From Paenibacillus sp. RUD330 (lineage in GTDB: Bacteria > Bacillota > Bacilli > Paenibacillales > Paenibacillaceae), in contig NZ_CP022655.2 of NCBI RefSeq assembly GCF_002243345.2, forward strand, positions 4,830,001 through 4,894,000: 64,000 bases of DNA, read 5' to 3'. Under the pieces are notes generated by a model. The model did no database searches, had not been told where the DNA came from, and worked only from the letters and a program-made list of their open reading frames with translations. Shown one piece after another: positions 25,415 through 33,863 of the stretch (its first letter is position 1; every line of letters starts with the position of its first letter). Both the position numbers and the translations under genes were made by a program.

Positions 25415-25980
25415 TCCGCCTCGCCCTCCGCTCCGTTCGCGATGCTCGCCCGCCAGGCTTCGTAATAGGCCTTCACGACCTCGTCCTCGAAAGGAGGCTT
25501 GCCTCCGCGGATCCGATGGGTAACTTCCCTCAGCCCTTCGCTTACTTTGGCGTCGACGACAGGCGGATAGCGGTACTCCGCCTTATGCCTCTCGTATTCG
25601 TCCCGATCCACGACAGCCAGATCGCCGCCCGCAGTCCGGATCACATCAAGGTCGTAATCGATATACGTCAGCACATCTCCCGTCAAGTACGGCGGCGAGG
25701 CCAGATTGCAGTAATAACGGATGCCGAAATCCTCGATCATCGCGACGACGTTGAACCATTTGCCCGGAATAAAAAAAGAGACCGCCGGAACGCGGCTGAC
25801 CCACATGGATCCGTCCGCTTCCTTGATCGGCGTCTGGTTGTTGAGGAGCACATGCATCCCCTCCGCGGCATGCTGCGGCAGAAGCAGCTCCTGCGGCACG
25901 AGCCAGTTCCGCTGCCATTGCCGGTGCAGATGGCCGTCATGCTTGAAGCTTTTGATGTAACAGCGCCGATAGTTGTTCAC
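25411..25980 (-). CDS. DUF402 protein (YgaC-like nucleoside tri/diphosphatase)
   Basis: A 189-residue protein of the DUF402/UPF0374 family: KSFKHDGHLHRQW, WFNVVAMIEDFGIRYYCNLASPP, LTYIDYDLDVI and VDRDEYERHKAEY match. Relatives hydrolyse nucleoside tri- and diphosphates with metal ions. It starts with GTG at 25980 (GGAG upstream) and overlaps lepB by 4 bp, so it probably heads the series DUF402-lepB-rnhA-queG. Confidence 0.93.
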   Translation of the reverse strand: MNNYRRCYIKSFKHDGHLHRQWQRNWLVPQELLLPQHAAEGMHVLLNNQTPIKEADGSMWVSRVPAVSFFIPGKWFNVVAMIEDFGIRYYCNLASPPYLTGDVLTYIDYDLDVIRTAGGDLAVVDRDEYERHKAEYRYPPVVDAKVSEGLREVTHRIRGGKPPFEDEVVKAYYEAWRASIANGAEGEAE

Positions 25981-26120
25981 TTACGCACTCCCTGACATTC
26001 ACATCTTACTAATAAGAAAAGCACATCCGGACGTCAAAAGCAATTGACGAAGGATATGCCTCGGGATGACGACCATATGGAAAGGAAGAATTGCGGGAAA
26101 CAAAAGCTTGGTTCTTCGGT

Positions 26121-26543
26121 TCAGCCAGCTACGATGCTGAGCTTCTGGAACGAATGATAGAAATCGGAAGGCTCGAAGCCCAGGGAGCTGTAAAGCGGCA
26201 GTACGGGTTCGTTGTGCTCGTCCGCCGTAACCATGATCTTGGAAACCTTGCGCTGCTCGAACCGGCCGCGGAGGCTGGAAATGAGGCTCTTGGCGATCCC
26301 TTGGCCGCGGTGATCCGGATGAACGGCCACACGGTAGTAATAGCCTCGGTTGTTGTCGATCGTTCCGATGATGATGCCCGTCATCTTGTCGCCCGCCGAA
26401 GCGATGAGCACAAGATCGCTGTCCCATGAAAGCTGGCGCGTGAGCGCTTCGATTGTCAGCTCGTAACACTCTTCCGACAATACCGACTGCAGCAAGGACG
26501 TCACGGCATGGTAGTCTGCCAGCTGGAAAGAACGAAGATGCAT
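26121..26543 (-). CDS. GNAT-family N-acetyltransferase
   Basis: A 140-residue acetyltransferase. The acetyl-CoA loop is VHPDHRGQGIAKSL near residue 75 and the C-terminal half has LPLYSSLGFEPSD. The start region MHLRSFQLADYHAVTSLL is typical. Substrate unknown; many such small enzymes act on amino groups of metabolites or proteins. Its start at 26543 follows AGGGAG. It is a single gene; the 140 bp between it and the DUF402 gene show nothing. Confidence 0.9.
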   Translation of the reverse strand: MHLRSFQLADYHAVTSLLQSVLSEECYELTIEALTRQLSWDSDLVLIASAGDKMTGIIIGTIDNNRGYYYRVAVHPDHRGQGIAKSLISSLRGRFEQRKVSKIMVTADEHNEPVLPLYSSLGFEPSDFYHSFQKLSIVAG

Positions 26544-26656
26544 GAATGCTTGTCTCCCTTACATTCAATGTCATTGTAAAAGCTAACTCTGATTATACGA
26601 CAAAAGTTAACGAAATCCAGCCATTTTGCTCAAAAACCTTAATTAAATTTAACATT

Positions 26657-26699
26657 GCGCTTACATTCTGTTGTAAGCGCTGTCTTACAAGCGCTTACA
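26657..26699. promoter_or_regulatory. Three alternating 9-base half-sites upstream of sodA
   Basis: GCGCTTACA (26657-26665), TGTAAGCGC (26672-26680) and GCGCTTACA (26691-26699) form two overlapping perfect inverted repeats with 6- and 10-base gaps. The joined half-sites resemble a CcpA cre site. They lie 114 bp before the GNAT start and 308 bp before sodA. Confidence 0.5.
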
Positions 26700-26936
26700 T
26701 CATGGTTCGGGAAAAGTTCATGCGGGTAATGGAATAAATATGCTTTTTCGTGAAAGGATAAGATGCGCTGCCGATCTGCAGCCGTCGGGCCCGGACAGGC
26801 TCCGGAGCCTCCGGCTTTTGTCCCCCGCAAGACCTCCGTCTCCTTGCCGGAAGCTTGGGCGGCCTGTCCTCGAAGCGATTCCCTCTTTATCGCATCGGAT
26901 AGAGCGGAATAGCTGCCGACTTTTGAAACTAAAATG

Positions 26937-26965
26937 TTGATTTATTAGGCCGATTGAGGGATAAT
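26937..26965 (+). promoter_or_regulatory. Promoter of sodA
   Basis: TTGATT (26937-26942), a 17-base spacer and GATAAT (26960-26965), 40 bases before the start codon. Confidence 0.65.
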
Positions 26966-27006
26966 GAACTGGAATCGCTACATATTATCTGAGGAGGTAA
27001 TTGATT

Positions 27007-27621
27007 ATGGCACATGAACTTCCAGCACTTCCGTATGCCAACGACGCTCTGGAGCCGCACATCGATGCGAAGACGATGGAGATCCACCACGACCGTCACC
27101 ACAACACGTATGTGACCAACCTGAACGCCGCTCTGGAATCCGCTCCCGAACTGGCAAGTAAGTCCCTTGAGGATCTTATCTCCGACCTGAACAGCATTCC
27201 TGAGTCCATCCGCACCGCTGTACGCAACAACGGCGGCGGCCATGCGAACCACAGCCTGTTCTGGACGACGATCGGCCCTAACGCCGGCGGCGCGCCTGCG
27301 GGCAAGCTGGCAGAAGCGATCGACAGCGAGCTGGGCGGCTTCGAGAAATTCAAGGAAGACTTCGCCAAAGCAGCAACGACGCGCTTCGGCAGCGGCTGGG
27401 CTTTCCTCGCAGCCGACAAAGAAGGCAAGCTGAAAGTATACAGCCTTCCAAACCAGGACAGCCCGATCTTCGAAGGCGAAACGCCTCTGCTCGGCCTGGA
27501 CGTATGGGAGCATGCCTACTACCTGAACTACCAAAACAAACGCCCTGACTACATCAAAGCGTTCTGGAACGTCGTGAACTGGGATGAAGTCGGCAAGCGT
27601 TATGAAGCAGCCGTAAAATAA
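27007..27621 (+). CDS. sodA: Manganese-type superoxide dismutase
   Basis: A 204-residue enzyme that dismutates superoxide. Metal ligands sit in [22 protein letters not shown] and [19 protein letters not shown]; the stretch [11 protein letters not shown] favours manganese over iron. Length is standard. The ATG at 27007 follows GAGGAGG. Codon choice differs slightly from the neighbours (more A/T at third positions), as expected for a highly expressed gene. It has its own promoter and terminator. Confidence 0.97.
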   Translation: MAHELPALPYANDALEPHIDAKTMEIHHDRHHNTYVTNLNAALESAPELASKSLEDLISDLNSIPESIRTAVRNNGGGHANHSLFWTTIGPNAGGAPAGKLAEAIDSELGGFEKFKEDFAKAATTRFGSGWAFLAADKEGKLKVYSLPNQDSPIFEGETPLLGLDVWEHAYYLNYQNKRPDYIKAFWNVVNWDEVGKRYEAAVK

Positions 27622-27634
27622 TGTTTCCAATGGA

Positions 27635-27666
27635 AGACCGGGCCCTCGGGCCCGGTCTTTTTTTGT
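27635..27666 (+). terminator. Terminator of sodA
   Basis: AGACCGGGCCC and GGGCCCGGTCT around TCG, followed by seven T. Confidence 0.95.
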
Positions 27667-27833
27667 TTTCCGAAATGGGCTTTTTCCTCGCCCATCGCTT
27701 ACGCTCGGAGACGGAAGGATGTTTGGATCCGGGTCCATAGAGCGTTCGGGACTTTTTTCCACGATTCGCGGAAAGAGGATAGGCATATGCCGCATAGGAT
27801 AGTGTATTCAAGGCAATGTCCGAAAGGAGCTGC

Positions 27834-28544
27834 ATGTCCGGAATGAATACTTATTATCCTTACCATGCCCCAGCCTATCCGGCCGCTTATCAGCCCGCCT
27901 ATCAGCCTGTCCAAGCCGGAGGCGACTGCGGCTGCGGCGGAAGCCAGCGCAGCTTCCATTTCGTGCCGGCCGCTCAGCCTGCGCCCGGCATCTTCCCGCC
28001 TCTCTCCGGCTACGACCCGGGGATTTTCCCACCGATCCAACGGCCGGATCGCGGAATCTTCCCGCCGATGGGCGGCGGCTTCCCCGGCGGGCCGGGCTTC
28101 CCCGGCGGCGGCTTCCCCGGCGGGCCGGGCTTCCCCGGCGGACCCGGCTTCCCCGGCGGGCCGGGCTTCCCCGTACCTTTTGCAGGAGCCGGCGCCCCTG
28201 GCGCCAGTCCTGCTGGAACGGCCAACACGCCTGCGCCGGTGACCGTCCGCATTGAAGGCGGCGAATCCTTTCCCTACGTGACGGAGGATTACCAAATTCC
28301 ATATTATGACGGCATGAGCATTGCCCAGGCTCTAGAATACACCGGTGTCGTCCGAATTTCTCCCGGAGGCGGCGTGCAGTCCGTCGGCGGCGTGCGCAAC
28401 GACATCTCGGACGATATCCGCATCGGCGACAACGTCCAGTACACCCTTCGTCTGAACGGACGGCAGATACCGCATACCCTGCTTACATTCCCCGTTCACC
28501 GGAGAGATGTCATCGGCATCGATTTGATCCACATCGGAACCTGA
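27834..28544 (+). CDS. Gly-Phe-Pro repeat protein with C-terminal beta-grasp-like domain
   Basis: A 236-residue protein in three parts: a Tyr/Pro/Ala-rich N-terminus (NTYYPYHAPAYPAAYQP) with CGCGG; three GIFPP motifs; then collagen-like repeats of GGPGFP; and a folded C-terminal 100 residues (VTVRIEGGESFPYV, IPYYDGMSIAQALEYTG, DNVQYTLRLNGRQIPH). The C-terminal part recalls DUF4430/ubiquitin-like beta-grasp domains, but I am not certain. Such composition is typical of spore-surface proteins in bacilli. No signal peptide. ATG at 27834 follows AAAGGAG. Function unknown. Confidence 0.75.
   Translation: MSGMNTYYPYHAPAYPAAYQPAYQPVQAGGDCGCGGSQRSFHFVPAAQPAPGIFPPLSGYDPGIFPPIQRPDRGIFPPMGGGFPGGPGFPGGGFPGGPGFPGGPGFPGGPGFPVPFAGAGAPGASPAGTANTPAPVTVRIEGGESFPYVTEDYQIPYYDGMSIAQALEYTGVVRISPGGGVQSVGGVRNDISDDIRIGDNVQYTLRLNGRQIPHTLLTFPVHRRDVIGIDLIHIGT
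28072..28172 (+). repeat. Short tandem repeat coding for Gly-Phe-Pro-Gly-Gly units
   Basis: A roughly 15-base unit (GGCTTCCCCGGCGGG) recurs about six times with variants, inside the preceding gene. Such arrays change length easily. Confidence 0.8.
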
Positions 28545-28699
28545 ACGGCCGGCTCCCTCAAGGCTCGCCTTCGATGGATGGAAGCGGCTTTCCGCAGCGG
28601 GCGGCAAGCATGCCATGGAGGGATAAACGCGAGTTCGTTCTACTCCTTCTTCTGCTTCCCGTTCCGCCGCCCGCCGAGAGTCGCCAAGCCGCATCCTAA

Positions 28700-28746
28700 A
28701 GAAAAAGGGCAGCCCCCAAGTCATGGACTTTGGGGGCCGCCCTTTA
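28700..28746 (-). terminator. Terminator of htpG
   Basis: Minus strand: AAAGGGC-GGCCCCCAAAGTC hairpin with its complement, followed by TTTTTCTTT. Confidence 0.85.
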
Positions 28747-28751
28747 TGGAT

Positions 28752-30632
28752 TTAAGCCATGACCTGGCAAATCTGGTTCGTGAACTCCACCGGATCCTCG
28801 ATCGGCAAGCCCTCGATCAGCAGCGCCTGATTGTAGAGCAGCGAAGTGAACAAGCCCAGCTTGCTCTTGTCGCTCTCATAGGCCTCCTTCAGCGCGCGGA
28901 AGACATCGTGGCCGACGTTCAGCTCCAGCACCTTCTGGGCTTTGACGTCGCCGCTGTTCGGCATCGCCTTCAGGATCTTCTCCATCTCGATCGTCACTTC
29001 GCCATCCGTGGCGAAGCAGACCGGATGCTTGCGCAGGCGCCTGGAAGCCCGAACGCCGCTGACCTTGTCGCCGAGCAGCGCCTTCATCTCCTCGAAGAGA
29101 GCCTTGTTCTCCTCATCGGCCTTCTCTTCCTCGGCGGTCTTCTCGTCCTCTTCGATGCCGAGATCGCCGCTGGAGACGGAGCGGAATTCCTTCTCCTTGT
29201 AGCCGGCAAGCATCTTCACGGCGAACTCGTCGATGTCGTCGGTGAAATACAGAATCTCGAAGCCCTTGTCGAGCACGAGCTCGGTCTGCGGGAGCTTCTC
29301 GATGCGCTCGGCCGATTCGCCGGAAGCGTAGTAGATATACTTCTGGTCCTCAGGCATGCGGGATACGTATTCAGCCAGTGTGACGAGCGCCTTGTCCTTG
29401 GAGGAGGTGAACAGCAGCAGGTCCTGCAGCGCGTCCTTATGCATGCCGTAGTCGCTGTAGACGCCGAATTTCAGCTGGCGGCCGAACGACTTGAAGAACT
29501 GCTCGTACTTCCCGCGCTCGTCCTTCAGCATGGTTTGCAGAGCGCCCTTGATCTTCGATTCGATGTTTTTGGCGATCAGCTTCAGCTGGCGGTCATGCTG
29601 CAGCATCTCGCGGGAGATGTTGAGCGAGAGGCTCTCGGAGTCCACCATGCCCTTGACGAAGCTGAAGTAGTCGGGAAGCAGGTCGGCGCATTTGTTCATG
29701 ATCAGCACGCCGCTGGAATACAGCTCCAGCCCCTTCTCGAACTCCTTGGTGTAATAATCGAAAGGAATCGTCTCCGGAATGTACAGGATCGCCTGATAGA
29801 CGACCGCGCCGTCGGCGCTCACATGCACATGCTTGAGCGGCTTGTCGAAGCCGTAATGCTTCTCGTGGTAGAACGCCTCGTAGTCCTCGGCCGTCAGCTC
29901 GCTCTTGTTCTTGCGCCAGATCGGAACCATGCTGTTGACCTGCTGCTCTTCCGTGTACGTCTCGAACTCATCCTCGCTGCCTTCCTTGAGACGGCTGGAG
30001 GAAACCTCCATCCGGATCGGATAGCGGATGAAATCGGAGTATTTCTTGATCAGCGCCTTGAGGCGGTAATCGTTCAAATACTCGTCGTAGTTGTCATCCT
30101 CGGTATTCGGCTTGATCTCCAAAATGATCTCGGTGCCGACCGAATCCTTGTGCGCGCTCTCGATCGTGTAGCCGTCCGCACCTTCGGAAACCCATTTCCA
30201 CGCCTCTTGGCCATCCAGCGGCTTGGTGATGACCGTCACGCGGTCGGCGACCATGAAGGCGGAGTAGAAGCCGACGCCGAACTGCCCGATGATGTCGCGG
30301 CCGTCCTTTGCTTCGTTTTCCTGCTTGAAGGCGAGGGAGCCGCTCTTCGCGATAATGCCGAGGTGGCTCTCGAGCTCCTCGCGGTTCATGCCGATGCCGG
30401 TGTCCCGAATCGTCAGGGTACGCGCAGCCTGGTCGGGAATGATCTGGATGAAGTAGCTGTCCGGATTGAACGTCAGCTTCTCGTCCGTCAGCGCTTTATA
30501 GTAGATTTTATCGATGGCGTCACTGCTGTTGGAGATCAGCTCGCGAAGAAAAATTTCCTTTTGGGTGTAGATGGAATTGATCATCATTTCCAAAAGACGT
30601 TTGGATTCAGCTTGGAACTGCTTTTTTTCCAC
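28752..30632 (-). CDS. htpG: Molecular chaperone HtpG (Hsp90)
   Basis: A 626-residue ATP-dependent chaperone. The N-terminal ATPase shows [30 protein letters not shown] and [16 protein letters not shown]. The middle domain contains [15 protein letters not shown]-like and [10 protein letters not shown] segments, and a C-terminal dimerisation domain follows. Length is standard. A perfect CIRCE operator and a sigma-A promoter precede it, so HrcA control is very likely. B. subtilis htpG lacks such control as far as I know. Confidence 0.97.
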   Translation of the reverse strand: MEKKQFQAESKRLLEMMINSIYTQKEIFLRELISNSSDAIDKIYYKALTDEKLTFNPDSYFIQIIPDQAARTLTIRDTGIGMNREELESHLGIIAKSGSLAFKQENEAKDGRDIIGQFGVGFYSAFMVADRVTVITKPLDGQEAWKWVSEGADGYTIESAHKDSVGTEIILEIKPNTEDDNYDEYLNDYRLKALIKKYSDFIRYPIRMEVSSSRLKEGSEDEFETYTEEQQVNSMVPIWRKNKSELTAEDYEAFYHEKHYGFDKPLKHVHVSADGAVVYQAILYIPETIPFDYYTKEFEKGLELYSSGVLIMNKCADLLPDYFSFVKGMVDSESLSLNISREMLQHDRQLKLIAKNIESKIKGALQTMLKDERGKYEQFFKSFGRQLKFGVYSDYGMHKDALQDLLLFTSSKDKALVTLAEYVSRMPEDQKYIYYASGESAERIEKLPQTELVLDKGFEILYFTDDIDEFAVKMLAGYKEKEFRSVSSGDLGIEEDEKTAEEEKADEENKALFEEMKALLGDKVSGVRASRRLRKHPVCFATDGEVTIEMEKILKAMPNSGDVKAQKVLELNVGHDVFRALKEAYESDKSKLGLFTSLLYNQALLIEGLPIEDPVEFTNQICQVMA

Positions 30633-30662
30633 TTTGAAATCTCTCCTCTTGGATCGGGTAGA

Positions 30663-30689
30663 TTAGCACTCCGTAATGAAGAGTGCTAA
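30663..30689. promoter_or_regulatory. CIRCE element (HrcA operator) of htpG
   Basis: TTAGCACTC-N9-GAGTGCTAA, a perfect 9-9-9 inverted repeat, lies between the -10 box and the htpG start. Confidence 0.95.
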
Positions 30690-30694
30690 AACTT

Positions 30695-30724
30695 TATATA
30701 CCACTCCGGAAATTGGCTTGTCAA
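30695..30724 (-). promoter_or_regulatory. Sigma-A promoter of htpG
   Basis: On the minus strand TTGACA (30719-30724), an 18-base spacer and TATATA (30695-30700), directly upstream of CIRCE. Confidence 0.8.
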
Positions 30725-30852
30725 GGATTCCCTCTGCTTCTAAGGGAATCCGATGAGACTAGGCGCTCCCCCGTGAACGGCAAGCCGTGAAAAAAGGCCG
30801 CAGCAGCGCAGGACGCCGCGTCCCGCTCCTGCAACAGCCCCAGGCTTGTCCT

Positions 30853-30967
30853 GCCTTGTCCGTACGACCGCTCGGCGCCATGCACCCTGCTCCTGCAGCG
30901 GTCTTACAGCCTTGACCGCTCGACCGCTCTGCAGCCATGCGCCCCGCTCCTGCAGCGGTCCCGCACA
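30853..30967. repeat. Imperfect tandem repeat of about 57 bp in an intergenic region
   Basis: Two copies (30853-30908 and 30909-30967) share GCCTTG, CGACCGCTC, GCCATGC and CTCCTGCAGCGGTC in order. They lie in the 400-bp gap between the HtrA-like gene and htpG. I see no gene in this gap. Confidence 0.7.
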
Positions 30968-31125
30968 GCAAGGCTCCCGGCAAGGTCAAATCAGAAGCCA
31001 AATCCTTTTCTGCAGCCGGCTCGGACGTCCTGCCGCTCGTTCCGCCGGCGAAGCGGAGAGCCCGATATGGGGCTGCCCGGTTCGAGCTCCAGCCGCTTGC
31101 GCCATAGGCAAGGGGCTCCGCAAGC

Positions 31126-32271
31126 CTACTCCCCGTCTCCGGTCCCCAGCTCCTTGCCCTTGCCGCTGATCAGCTTGAGCTGATCGTTCTCGTATCCGAC
31201 CTCGTAGGAAACCTCGAAGCTGCGGACGGACGTCTTGCCGTCCTGGCCATGCTCCTCCGCCGTAATGACGGCCTTGACCACGGCGGAGCGCTCCCCGTCC
31301 TTGTCGACCTTGAGGCTTTTGATGACGACATTTTTGGTCGGCAGGTAGCCTCGCCGGAAGTCCTCGTAGGGATCCTGCTTCTTCCAGTTGATTCCCAGCA
31401 GCGAGTACGCATAGACGTAATCGCCGTTGCTGAGGCTCTCATAGAAACGCGACACAAGGTACCCGGCGTAGTCCGTAATGGATTTCTTGCCGGTCAGGGC
31501 ATTGGTCGCGCTCCCCGGAACGCCGGGCAGCTCCTTCATCGGCGTCTGCGACCAGCCCTCGGCCGCGGACAGGACATCGGAGATCGGGATGCTGAAGCCG
31601 ATTTCCCCATCCTGCATTTCCGCCGAGTTGATGCCGAGCACCATTCCCGTCCGCTGGTCGATGAGCGGCCCGCCGCTGTTGCCGGGAGCGATCGAAGCCG
31701 AGATCTGAACCATGTTCCGGTAGGTGTACGGCTTCATCGAGAACGTGCGCCCCAGCCCGCTGATGATGCCCGGAGTGACGGTATTCTGCAATCCGAGCGG
31801 ACTGCCGACGGCCATGATGGCATCCCCGACCTCCACCCGCCCGCTGCGCTCCAGGCGCAGCGGCTCCGTTCCCTCCAGATCCGGCACGCGCACGACGGCA
31901 ATATCGGTATCCGTGCCGATGCCGATCACCTCTCCCGTCAGCTCGCGGGCATCGGAAGTCGTGACCCTCACCGTTCTCGATCCGGCCACGACGTGGGCGT
32001 TGGTGATGATGTCTCCCTTGGCGTTGTACAGAAAGCCGGATCCAAGGCCGCTTTCGCTCTGGATGGTCACGACTTTTTTCTGGATGCGGAAAATAATGTC
32101 CTTCAGCGCGGCTGCGTTGCCTGCAGCCGTTCCCTCCGGCGGCGAAACCGCGAGCAGCGGCTCCATCCCCATCTGACGGGGAATGTATCCGTGCAGCGCC
32201 AAGGCCGTCCCCGCTCCCGCAAGCAGGACGGCTGCTGCCGCAGCGGCCGCAAGGGGCTTCGTCAGCCTCAT
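31126..32271 (-). CDS. HtrA-like (S1C) serine protease without PDZ domain
   Basis: A 381-residue exported or membrane-anchored protease. A basic N-terminus and hydrophobic stretch (AAAAAAAVLLAGAGTALAL) act as signal or anchor. The trypsin-like triad is His in ITNAHVV, Asp in TDTDIAVVRV and Ser in APGNSGGPLI. The family normally continues with PDZ domains; here the last 120 residues (SITDYAGYLVSRFYESLSNGD onward) look instead like a small NTF2-like domain. ATG at 32271 follows GGAGGGA. It starts 31 bp after the zinc-ribbon membrane protein gene, so both are probably made together for surface protein care. Confidence 0.88.
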   Translation of the reverse strand: MRLTKPLAAAAAAAVLLAGAGTALALHGYIPRQMGMEPLLAVSPPEGTAAGNAAALKDIIFRIQKKVVTIQSESGLGSGFLYNAKGDIITNAHVVAGSRTVRVTTSDARELTGEVIGIGTDTDIAVVRVPDLEGTEPLRLERSGRVEVGDAIMAVGSPLGLQNTVTPGIISGLGRTFSMKPYTYRNMVQISASIAPGNSGGPLIDQRTGMVLGINSAEMQDGEIGFSIPISDVLSAAEGWSQTPMKELPGVPGSATNALTGKKSITDYAGYLVSRFYESLSNGDYVYAYSLLGINWKKQDPYEDFRRGYLPTKNVVIKSLKVDKDGERSAVVKAVITAEEHGQDGKTSVRSFEVSYEVGYENDQLKLISGKGKELGTGDGE

Positions 32272-32302
32272 GGCGGTCCCTCCTTTCTTATCCACGCGAC
32301 GG

Positions 32303-33700
32303 TCAATCGATATACCAGGTCGCGCTAGTGATCGCTACGGACGCCTCGCTCTTGACCGAAGCGTTCTTCTCCGTGAAGGCGGCGCTTCCTCCCGGCTCGA
32401 TGACCCCTCCGCTCGAAACGGATATCGTGCCGGAGCCGATCTGCACCCCTTCCGAATCCTTCAGCACATAGAAGAGCCGGATGGCGCGGATGCCCCGGGT
32501 CGCCTTGCTCTTCAGCCGGCCGGTAATGACCGCGCTGCCTTCCTCGCCGATGGAAGCATGCAGCTCGACGATGTCGAATGCATCCGTCTGATTTTGCCGC
32601 TGCTCCAGATTGGCCATCTGCATGGCCGCATTCAGCCGCTTGCGCTCCTGCTCCTCGTATTCTTCCTTCTCCTTGTCGATCCGGGCGGACATATCTTGAA
32701 GCTTCGACATGTTCCCCGCATGGCTGATCGTCTCGTCCACAGCGGCGCGGGCGGCAGAGAAGTCCTTCTTCCTCAGCAGCTGCAGCGCCTGGTCGATGCC
32801 CATCTCTACCATGCTGTCCAAAATGCGCTGGCGCAGCTCAGGCGCCCCGGGAGCCTGGAGCCCGCGCAGCCTCTGGAGCCTCTCCGCCATTTCCCGGATC
32901 GTTCCCAGACCGTCCAGCTCGCTCGATACCTGCTGCACGGCCAGCCTTGCCCCCGCTCCTGCCAGCTTGTCGCGGATGGGATCGAACAGCTCCTCGTGGC
33001 GGCTGCTCAGCGTCGCCTGCGCTTGGCGCAGCCCGCTTTCGGCCTTCTCCAGGCTGCCCTGGTCGAGCAGCAGCCCCGCCGCCTTGATATCCTCGTCGAG
33101 CTTGGCGGCCTGACGGACGATGTCGATATCCTTGGCAATGCCGGGATTGCCGGGCCGGGAAGCCGCAGCGAGCTCGAGCAGCTCCTCGGCGTTCCGGTAC
33201 TGCCCGGCCTTCGCTTCTTTTTCCGCCTGCACATGCCAGGAACGCACCTTGGCGTTGACCTTCCCGTCATGGACGAAAACGGCAAGCACAGCCAGAGAGC
33301 TGATCAGCAAAGCAGCAGCCGGCAGCATCCATAACCGGAAGTAGCCTGTCGCCGGCGCCCCCTCCGCAGAGACGGCAAGACGCCCGGTCCGAGGCCGCTC
33401 CGCCTGCCCGCCTCCTCCATCCGCCTTGCGGCCGGATTCGCCGTCTCGCGACATGCGGTTCCATATCTCCTGGGCATCGCGGTCCTGAAGCGGCTGCGCG
33501 CTTGTCCCGGCGCCGGCATCCTTGATTTTTTCCAGCCATTCCGCCCGTTCGAGACGGCGCGCCAAAATGGCCGCCGTATGGAGCGGCTTGCCGCACCGGC
33601 TGCAGAACGAGGCTTCGTCGTCCATCGTCGCAAAACCGCAATAAGGACATGCCGTCCGCACGACCCGGCCGCGCTCCCCTTCACTGGTTTCCCTGCTCAT
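32303..33700 (-). CDS. Zinc-ribbon membrane protein with coiled coil and FxLYD-like C-terminus
   Basis: A 465-residue protein. CPYCGF...CSRCGK (residues 18-37) form a zinc ribbon at the cytoplasmic N-terminus. One membrane segment (MLPAAALLISSLAVLAVFV) lies near residue 125, then about 220 residues of helical repeats, tetratricopeptide-like early (AKAGQYRNAEELLELAAASRP) and coiled-coil later. The last 95 residues are a beta domain like FxLYD (VITGRLKSKATRGIRAIRLF). No enzyme motifs. It lies directly upstream of the HtrA-like gene; a scaffold or sensing role for envelope stress is inferred. Confidence 0.8.
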   Translation of the reverse strand: MSRETSEGERGRVVRTACPYCGFATMDDEASFCSRCGKPLHTAAILARRLERAEWLEKIKDAGAGTSAQPLQDRDAQEIWNRMSRDGESGRKADGGGGQAERPRTGRLAVSAEGAPATGYFRLWMLPAAALLISSLAVLAVFVHDGKVNAKVRSWHVQAEKEAKAGQYRNAEELLELAAASRPGNPGIAKDIDIVRQAAKLDEDIKAAGLLLDQGSLEKAESGLRQAQATLSSRHEELFDPIRDKLAGAGARLAVQQVSSELDGLGTIREMAERLQRLRGLQAPGAPELRQRILDSMVEMGIDQALQLLRKKDFSAARAAVDETISHAGNMSKLQDMSARIDKEKEEYEEQERKRLNAAMQMANLEQRQNQTDAFDIVELHASIGEEGSAVITGRLKSKATRGIRAIRLFYVLKDSEGVQIGSGTISVSSGGVIEPGGSAAFTEKNASVKSEASVAITSATWYID

Positions 33701-33789
33701 CTTCCCAAGCCTCCACCATGTTAACCTGTTCCTATCGGTTTCTCTATCTATTACTAACGGATGAAGTCATGTAAAAGCAATCCAAAACC

Positions 33790-33830
33790 AAAAAAACCGC
33801 CCAGACAACTTCCTGTGCCCCGGACGGTTC
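33790..33830 (-). terminator. Terminator of galU
   Basis: Minus strand: AACCGTCC and GGGCGGTT pair (one wobble) and are followed by TTTTTTT. Confidence 0.7.
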
Positions 33831-33863
33831 ATGATTCGGATGACTGCCCCTGCCAGCGCAAGC

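Noticed and set aside
30759-31001. 80-codon minus-strand frame between the HtrA-like gene and htpG
   Set aside because: Low-complexity translation from the tandem repeat, no ribosome site.
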